This document shows positions 1 through 4,862 of a stretch of DNA of 28,051 bases, one piece after another. Positions within the stretch are counted from its first letter, which is position 1, and each line of letters begins with the position of its first letter. The position numbers were made by a program, and so were the translations under genes. The DNA comes from DASZMJ01 sp035551935 (GTDB lineage Bacteria; Planctomycetota; Planctomycetia; Isosphaerales; Isosphaeraceae): contig DASZMJ010000289.1 of NCBI GenBank assembly GCA_035551935.1, positions 1-28,051 of the forward strand, written 5' to 3'. Under the pieces are notes generated by a model, which did not search any database, was not told where the DNA came from, and saw only the letters and a list, made by a program, of their open reading frames with translations.

Positions 1-119
1 AGGGGGCACAGGCGATGCTCCACGTCCGGGCTCTCTACCTCAACGACCAGTGGGAGGAGTTCCACGAGCACCGTGTGGAGAGGGAGCAAGCCCGACTGTA
101 CACGAGACCTGCGGCATAG
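1..119 (+). CDS. C-terminal end of a probable ISKra4-type transposase (partial)
   Basis: The frame beginning at base 3 is open from the window edge to a TAG at 117-119 and encodes about 38 residues, including AMLHVRALYLNDQWEEFHEH and ending RLYTRPAA. The pattern of a leucine/arginine helix followed by W-E-x-F-x-x-x-R-x-E-x-E and a final RLY resembles, from memory, the C-terminus of ISKra4-family transposases, which are common in planctomycetes and cyanobacteria. The catalytic part lies outside the window, so function rests on this tail only. It could be the end of an intact element or a fragment. A heptamer repeat (149-179) follows within 30 bases and may mark the element edge. Confidence 0.5.
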   Translation, partial: GAQAMLHVRALYLNDQWEEFHEHRVEREQARLYTRPAA

Positions 120-148
120 CGCTCAGCGGGTTACGCCCAAAGGATTTG

Positions 149-179
149 ACTCAGCACTCGTGACTCAGCACTCAGCACT
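149..179. repeat. Short direct repeats ACTCAGCACT (three copies)
   Basis: The decamer ACTCAGCACT occurs at 149-158, 163-172 and 170-179, the last two overlapping so that a seven-base period (CTCAGCA) is visible. A run of T follows. It lies just after the transposase tail and could be part of the element end or a separate intergenic repeat. Confidence 0.7.
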
Positions 180-348
180 TTTTCCCAGGTGATTACTGAT
201 GGATTTCAGGATACTTACATCCCACCCATGTGTCAACGGAGGGCGACATTCCTCCCACCCCTGAAGGGGAGGGCCTACTGCCGCCATTTCCATGAGCAAA
301 GGCGGTCGCCCCAAAGCCCCCTGACCCTCAGCGACGACGAGCGGCAGA

Positions 349-433
349 CGCCGGGTGCCACGGGTTCGGCTTCGAACCCGTGAGGATCCGGTAGTGCCGG
401 CGGAGCACGGGTTCGAAGCCGTGGCACCCGGCG
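349..433. repeat. Long imperfect inverted repeat (REP-like, family A)
   Basis: The outer arms 349-363 and 419-433 pair over 15 bases and the inner arms 370-382 and 406-418 over 13 bases, with a six-base bulge (364-369) on the left and a 23-base loop (383-405). The bulge allows an alternative local hairpin in which CACGGGTTCG (359-368) pairs with CGAACCCGTG (373-382). The core GGGTGCCACGG plus TTCGAACCCGTG differs from the other palindromes in this window, but the loop is of the same size. It could work as a bidirectional terminator, but no T-tract is obvious. Confidence 0.8.
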
Positions 434-489
434 GTGGTTCATGACGTGCCTGACAAACCGCCCGACGCTTCTACACCACGAGCAGTGGG

Positions 490-669
490 TTACTTCTTCG
501 GTGTCGGACCGTTGGTCGACACGGTGCCGCTGCCGAGGCCGGCCTCGAGCTGGATTTCGCTGGCCTCGCGGGCGCGGTCCTCGGTGATCTGCCACGACCG
601 GTAGATCAGGAACGTGACGACGGCGATTGCGGCGACGATGAGGCTGACGTTGATCAGGGATCTCTTCAC
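490..669 (-). CDS. Small single-pass membrane protein
   Basis: A 59-residue protein read from GTG at 669 to TAA at 490-492. It starts V/M-K-R-S-L-I-N and has one strong hydrophobic helix (about residues 5-23, rich in I, V, A and L), followed by a polar tail with ITEDRAREASEIQLEAG and a final lysine pair. The topology suggests a bitopic inner-membrane protein with a charged soluble tail. The GTG overlaps the TGA of an upstream open frame (666-668) in a GTGA arrangement, as in translationally coupled genes, but that upstream frame has no clear start. No family is recognised. Codon use is GC-rich and consistent with a real gene. Confidence 0.55.
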   Translation of the reverse strand: MKRSLINVSLIVAAIAVVTFLIYRSWQITEDRAREASEIQLEAGLGSGTVSTNGPTPKK

Positions 670-734
670 AGGTCGAGTCCTGAATCGTCGGGCTCGTCCT
701 TGACCGGGGCCTTCGAGTTGAAGTTGTCGACCAG

Positions 735-852
735 GTGGGGACCAGGGCCCAGGTGGGCCCGCAGGCCGTAGCCTTCAAACTGGCAGCCGTAGACGAGCGT
801 CGGGTGGCCGGGGCATCGCTCGCTGACGCTCGCTCTGCCCCAGTCACCCCGC
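735..852. repeat. Suspected dispersed repeat with short palindromes
   Basis: Between the ACT gene and the small membrane protein lies a stretch with a perfect palindrome GGGCCCA-GG-TGGGCCC (745-760) and an iterated GCTCGCTGACGCTCGCT segment (817-833). The minus-strand frame ending at 666 stays open across it but has no convincing start, so the stretch is read as repeat material that may have replaced the 5' end of a small gene. Membership of a genome-wide family is inferred. Confidence 0.35.
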
Positions 853-868
853 CGAAGGAATCGAAGGA

Positions 869-1405
869 CTACGCACGTTGCTCCGGCGTGACCCGGACCT
901 CCAGGTTCAACCGGCCGGCGATGGCGTCGAGGCCGCTTTCCCAGCCCGACCCGGCGAGCCCCGGGGGGACGAGCACCTCGGCGGTCATGGCGAAGAGCGG
1001 CGAGCCGCTGACCGGGGCGGAGGTGGTCTCGGAGTCGGCCGACTCGATGGTGATGCCGAGGCCGGAGAGGTAGTGGGCGACCTCGTGGATGATCCCCTCG
1101 TGGTCGGCCCCCTCGACCTCGATCCGGAACGGGAGCCAGCCGGCGTGGGCCCCGGTCGCGGTCGCCCTGGCCGGGGAGGTCGTGACCTTGAAGCCCTCGG
1201 CGGCAAGGGCCCCCAGCTCCCGCTCCAGGCCGGCGAACCCTTCCTCCGGCATGGCGACGAGCATGAGCACGGCGAACTCGCCGCCGAGCCGCGCCATCCG
1301 GCTGGTCGCGACGTTGCCGCCGCGGGCCAGCAGCAGGCCCGTCACCCGTTCCACGATGCCGATCCGGTCGGGACCGGTCAGGGTCAAGACGAAGGTCGAC
1401 GGCAT
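869..1405 (-). CDS. Double ACT-domain protein (GcvR-like)
   Basis: A 178-residue soluble protein starting MPSTFVLTLTGPDRIGIVER. Residues 3-80 form a first ACT domain with the typical TGPDRIGIV-x-x-VT opening and an LLLARGGNV turn; residues 90-172 form a second, opening with PFRIEVEGADHEGIIHEVA. Two tandem ACT domains at this length match the glycine cleavage repressor GcvR group, which binds amino acids and acts through protein partners rather than through a DNA-binding domain. No helix-turn-helix is visible. It lies downstream of the KAS II gene on the same strand with about 220 bases between, so a shared transcript is possible. The start is the first ATG after a GGAG, 9 bases upstream. The ligand and partner are unknown. 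Confidence 0.8.
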   Translation of the reverse strand: MPSTFVLTLTGPDRIGIVERVTGLLLARGGNVATSRMARLGGEFAVLMLVAMPEEGFAGLERELGALAAEGFKVTTSPARATATGAHAGWLPFRIEVEGADHEGIIHEVAHYLSGLGITIESADSETTSAPVSGSPLFAMTAEVLVPPGLAGSGWESGLDAIAGRLNLEVRVTPEQRA

Positions 1406-1626
1406 GGGGTCCGCTCCGCCGGAAAGGTGGTCTTTCGACAGCCCATCGTAATACGTCGGCGTCCCTCGGGCAAACGATCCGGGCGCCAGCCAGGGGGATT
1501 GTCGCGTCGACTGCGCCGGCCCCTCGACCCCCCACCGCCGCGAAGGTCGGGCACGAAGACCAGGGGGTTGCCCGCGCCGTCGTCGGCGCAGCAGAGGTCG
1601 GTGCCGTCGCGGCCGAAGGACGGCAC
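1406..1626 (-). pseudogene. Possible N-terminal remnant of an alpha/beta hydrolase
   Basis: A GTG at 1626 opens a frame encoding MPSFGRDGTDLCCADDGAG and then NPLVFVPDLRG. This resembles the first strands of alpha/beta hydrolases, which usually read x-R-D-G-x-x-L-x-Y-x-D-x-G-x-G-x-P-L-V-F-V-P/H-G. After about 30 residues the translation becomes arginine-rich and loses all resemblance, and no Ser-Asp-His triad follows. Codons in the first part are the GC-ending ones used by neighbouring genes; those after are not. The fragment begins four bases after the KAS II stop codon, suggesting a former operon partner that lost most of its length. The call rests on a short match from memory. Confidence 0.35.
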
Positions 1627-1629
1627 CGC

Positions 1630-2910
1630 TCAGATCCGCGCCAGCACGAGCGAGGCGTTCTGGCCGCCGAAGCCGAAGCTGTTGGAGAGGGCGGTCCGCA
1701 ACGGGACCTCGCGGGCGGTGTTGGGGACGTAGTCGAGGTCGCAGGCCGGGTCGGGGGTGGCCTGGTTGATCGTCGGCGGCACCACCCCGCGCTCCAGCGA
1801 CAGGGCCGTCGCCGCGGCCTCCAGCGCGCCCGAGGCGCCGATGAGGTGGCCGACCATCGACTTCTGCGAGCTCATCGGGATCGACGGCGCCCGGTTGCCG
1901 AAGACGCGCTTGACGGCGACGGTCTCCATGATGTCGTTGAGCCGGGTGCTCGTGCCGTGGGCGTTGATGTAGTCGACGTCGGCCGGGTCGAGCTTCGCCT
2001 CGCGCAAGGCCGACTTCATCGCCAACGCCGCCCCCTTGCCGTCGGGCTCGGGCCGGGTGATGCCGTAGGCGTCGAACGACGAGCCGTAGCCGGTGATCTC
2101 CGCGAACAGCCTCGCCCGCCGCCGCCGCGCGTGCCGCAGGCTCTCCAGCACGAGCACCGCCGCCCCCTCGCCCAGGACGAACCCGTCGCGCTCGCCGTCG
2201 AACGGGCGCGAGACCTCCGACGCGGGCCGCGTCGAGGTGCTTACGGCCTTCATCGCCTGGTAGGCGACCATCAAGAGCGGGTCGAGCCGGCTGTCGCAGC
2301 CCCCGGCCAGCATCACGTCGGCGTCGCCGCGGGCGATCAGCCGGAACGCCTCGCCGACGGCCTGCGTCCCGGCGGCGCAGGCGGTGACGACCGTGTTGTT
2401 CGGCCCCATCGAATGATGAAGTATAGAGATGTGAGCCGCAGCCATGTTCGGCAGGTGCTTCAGGAGCCAGAGCGGGAAGATCGACTCGGCCTGCGCGACG
2501 GTGAACTTGCCGACGTCGAAGAGGCCGTCGGGCCCGAGCCCCTTGGCCATCGGCCCGGCCAGCTCGGCGACGTCGACCGGGGTGATCCCCGTGCCCATGC
2601 AGACGCCGAACCGCTCGGGGTCGAGCCGGCCGGGGTCGAGCCCCGAGTCCTCGACCGCCAACGCCGCGGCGCCGACGGCGAAGCCGACGGCGCGGCTCAT
2701 CAGCTTGGCGTTCTTCTTGTGCTCGCCGAGGTACGGGGTGACGTCGAAGCCCTTGACCTCGCCGGCCACCTTGACGGCCTGGCCGCTGGTGTCGAAGCTC
2801 TCGATCCGGCTGACGCCGGACCGCCCCTCGACGATCGCCTCGCTGAAGGCGCGACGGCCGATCCCGTTCGGGGAGACGACCCCGATGCCCGTGACCACCA
2901 CCCGATGCAT
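1630..2910 (-). CDS. fabF: Beta-ketoacyl-ACP synthase II (KAS II)
   Basis: A 426-residue thiolase-fold condensing enzyme that extends acyl-ACP with malonyl-ACP in fatty acid or related chain synthesis. It starts MHRVVVTGIGVVSPNG, the standard KAS II opening. The active-site cysteine is Cys178 in TACAAGT, the two histidines are His318 in INAHGTST and His355 in VGHLIGA, and the conserved Lys350 is present, so the Cys-His-His triad is complete. Length is normal for the family (about 410-430). The ATG was chosen because GGGGGAT lies just upstream and earlier codons show no homology. Residues 156-170 use AT-ending codons unlike the rest. It is transcribed alone or with the ACT protein downstream; no ACP or other fab gene is nearby, so it may be a specialised paralog rather than the housekeeping copy. 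Confidence 0.92.
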   Translation of the reverse strand: MHRVVVTGIGVVSPNGIGRRAFSEAIVEGRSGVSRIESFDTSGQAVKVAGEVKGFDVTPYLGEHKKNAKLMSRAVGFAVGAAALAVEDSGLDPGRLDPERFGVCMGTGITPVDVAELAGPMAKGLGPDGLFDVGKFTVAQAESIFPLWLLKHLPNMAAAHISILHHSMGPNNTVVTACAAGTQAVGEAFRLIARGDADVMLAGGCDSRLDPLLMVAYQAMKAVSTSTRPASEVSRPFDGERDGFVLGEGAAVLVLESLRHARRRRARLFAEITGYGSSFDAYGITRPEPDGKGAALAMKSALREAKLDPADVDYINAHGTSTRLNDIMETVAVKRVFGNRAPSIPMSSQKSMVGHLIGASGALEAAATALSLERGVVPPTINQATPDPACDLDYVPNTAREVPLRTALSNSFGFGGQNASLVLARI

Positions 2911-3017
2911 CGCAATCCCCCGCCCCAACTCGTGCGGCACATCCCGGTTGTCGGTGCGTGGACACCCGCCTCGCGGCCCAGCCTGAGAAGCATCGGCCGC
3001 ATGGCGTCGCCACATAC

Positions 3018-3046
3018 ACTCTATATGCCAAATGCTGGGCAGGCAA
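3018..3046 (-). promoter_or_regulatory. Candidate sigma70-type promoter for fabF
   Basis: On the minus strand TTGCCT (3046-3041) and TAGAGT (3023-3018) are separated by 17 bases; an overlapping TATAGA is also present. This AT-rich patch stands out in the 220-base gap upstream of fabF and would give a leader of about 95 bases. Sequence-only guess. Confidence 0.35.
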
Positions 3047-3130
3047 GAAAAAATGGTCAAGGTGGGCAATCAAGGCGGCTAAGGGGGATAATTCCGATTG
3101 CGCCCACTGGCGGGTCTGGTGGGACAGCGA

Positions 3131-4645
3131 TCATTTCGACCGGGCGATCGCCCGGCGGAGGAGGTTGTGGGTGATGCGACGGACGCGGTCATCGGGGCCG
3201 TGAGGGCGGGTCCAGTGCGACCAGGGGGGGGTGTGGCCGGGGGGCGAGGAGAGCCCTTGCGACCAGAAGATGGTCGAGGCATTGAAGACGAAGTTGCCCT
3301 TCGGGCCGGGGTAGATCGTCGCCGCCCATCGCTGGGGCCTCGTCCCGCCGACGAGGGCCGTGCCCGCGCCGACGACTTCGAGGCCGGGGAGGTCCGTCGG
3401 CGGGTCGCCATGGTATTCCCAGCCGACGAGGCCGGGGATGCGGTCGCCCTTCTTCAGGCCCGTCCCCTCGAAGATCCAGTGCTCGGGCTTGACGCAGGTC
3501 CAGTCGCCGGCCCCGTTGACCGGCTCGACGTTCCGGGCGCCGATGAGGTAGCCCTCGTCGGGCCCCCGGTGCGGGAACGGGCCGTGCAGCCGCTCGCGGA
3601 GCTTTGCATAGGGGTCCTCGCCGCCGTACGGGCCCCCCCGGAAGAAGATCCGAGCCGGCCGGCCGTCGCCGGAGGGCCGCAACGGCGCGACCCAGCAGAC
3701 CGCGTTGCCCGAGAGGAACAGCAGGCTGACGCCCGAGTCGCGGAGCTTGACCACGCTCTCATATTGGCGGATGTCCCAGTATTCGTCGTGGCCGACGCTG
3801 AGGAAGACCTTGCATTTCAGGCCACGATCGGGGGTGAGCATGTCGCTGTTCGACACATACGAGACGTCGTAGCCGTGTCCTTCGAGGAAGTAGGCGAGCG
3901 GGAACTCGAACGGCAGGAACTCGCCGGCGCCGAGGGTGAGGGGGTCGTTGACGATCCCCTGGTACTGCGCCTCGCGGGCATAGGGGCGGTCGAAGCTGAC
4001 GTCGGCCCAGGGGCCCTGTTCCCCTTTGGGGTGGGAGTAGACCGAGTAATGACTCGGCCAGCGGTTGTAGGCCTGCCACGTGTTGTCCGAGCACTGGAAC
4101 AGGATGTCGGCCGGGCGGTCGTCGCGGACGATGAAGATGACGTAGCTCTGCCAGGCGCCCTCGTCCTCGTTCGGGGGGATGGTCGTCAAGCGGCCGAGGT
4201 ACACGCCGCTGGGCCAGTCCTCCGGGATCGTCAGGGTCGTCGCCGGCTCCCAACGGCACTCGTGCAGGTCCTTCGGCCCCGGCTTCGGCGTGGCTTGCGC
4301 CTTGCCCTCGAACGGGCCGAGCGTCTTCAGGAGTCGGGCCCCCTTGCCGCCGTAGTAGCCGGTCCGGTAGACCTCGATCGTGAACGGCCTGGGCGGGTCG
4401 GTCGAGACGTGGATGGCGATCGACTCGCCCGCCTTGACGCTCTGTTTCGAGCAATACCCCTCGATCCACGGCGACCGATAATTCGTCCCGTCGACCCTCG
4501 GCCGCGTCAGTTGCCAGTCCGTCGCGCCGGGCTTGTCGTTCTCGCGCCGGATGGGCGACGGCTCGTCGGCCCGGGCGGAGGGGCCGGCGCCGAAGAGCAG
4601 GGTCGCGAACGTGATTCGAATTATGGATATACAATTAATTTTCAT
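3131..4645 (-). CDS. Exported N,N-dimethylformamidase beta subunit-like protein
   Basis: A 504-residue protein with an N-terminal signal peptide (MKINCISIIRITFATLLFGA, probable cleavage after ARA near residue 26), so it should act outside the cytoplasmic membrane. The body matches the large-subunit C-terminal family of DMF amidohydrolase: EVYRTGYYGGKGARLL in the first beta domain, then DILFQCSDNTWQAYNRW, the FEFPLAYFLEGHGYDVSYVS segment and VFLSVGHDEYWD, followed by LLFLSGNA. In the true enzyme this subunit hydrolyses dimethylformamide; exported planctomycete homologs have no assigned substrate. ATG at 4645 is preferred over TTG at 4663 because the signal peptide begins there. The first 20 codons are strikingly AT-rich. 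The gene sits 34 bases after the small DUF1963-like frame on the same strand. Confidence 0.8.
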   Translation of the reverse strand: MKINCISIIRITFATLLFGAGPSARADEPSPIRRENDKPGATDWQLTRPRVDGTNYRSPWIEGYCSKQSVKAGESIAIHVSTDPPRPFTIEVYRTGYYGGKGARLLKTLGPFEGKAQATPKPGPKDLHECRWEPATTLTIPEDWPSGVYLGRLTTIPPNEDEGAWQSYVIFIVRDDRPADILFQCSDNTWQAYNRWPSHYSVYSHPKGEQGPWADVSFDRPYAREAQYQGIVNDPLTLGAGEFLPFEFPLAYFLEGHGYDVSYVSNSDMLTPDRGLKCKVFLSVGHDEYWDIRQYESVVKLRDSGVSLLFLSGNAVCWVAPLRPSGDGRPARIFFRGGPYGGEDPYAKLRERLHGPFPHRGPDEGYLIGARNVEPVNGAGDWTCVKPEHWIFEGTGLKKGDRIPGLVGWEYHGDPPTDLPGLEVVGAGTALVGGTRPQRWAATIYPGPKGNFVFNASTIFWSQGLSSPPGHTPPWSHWTRPHGPDDRVRRITHNLLRRAIARSK

Positions 4646-4679
4646 ATATTTACTTCTTATCAAATCATTCTTGCGGCGC

Positions 4680-4862
4680 TCAGGAGCACGCCCAGCCGAA
4701 GGCGACGACGTCCTCGTGGTCGGGGCACTGGGTGACGTGGCCGCGGCCGACGTCGCCGAACATGAACGGGACGTCCCCCTCCTCGACGACCGGGTCCCAC
4801 GCCGGCCGCCGGTGCCTCGCCCGCCAGGGCTCCAACCTCTTGAGGACCTCGTCGACGGTCAT
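4680..4862 (-). pseudogene. Internally deleted DUF1963 (YwqG-like) protein
   Basis: A 60-residue frame from ATG at 4862. The first half (MTVDEVLKRLEPWRARHRRP, then AWDPVVEEGD) resembles the N-terminus of long DUF1963-type proteins, while the second half (VPFMFGDVGRGHVTQCPDHE, then DVVAFGWACS) resembles their C-terminus, normally more than 150 residues apart. The two join directly at the glycine-aspartate near residue 30, as expected from an in-frame internal deletion. Family members are cytoplasmic and mostly of unknown function. The fragment shares its reading frame with the Hint gene upstream (4680-7520). Recognition is from memory of the family; a genuine short protein cannot be excluded. 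Confidence 0.45.

Larger units (their letters stand above)
120..489. other. Gene-free stretch with repeats
   Basis: About 370 bases between the transposase tail and the small membrane protein. It holds the heptamer repeat (149-179) and a long imperfect inverted repeat (349-433). The short open frame at 189-383 has no plausible ribosome binding site, no recognisable domain and overlaps the inverted repeat, so it is not called. Confidence 0.6.

Noticed and set aside
869..3073. A 734-codon minus-strand frame that joins the ACT protein with a frame across fabF
   Set aside because: Only the last 178 codons show homology; the remainder is an out-of-frame shadow of fabF kept open by high GC.
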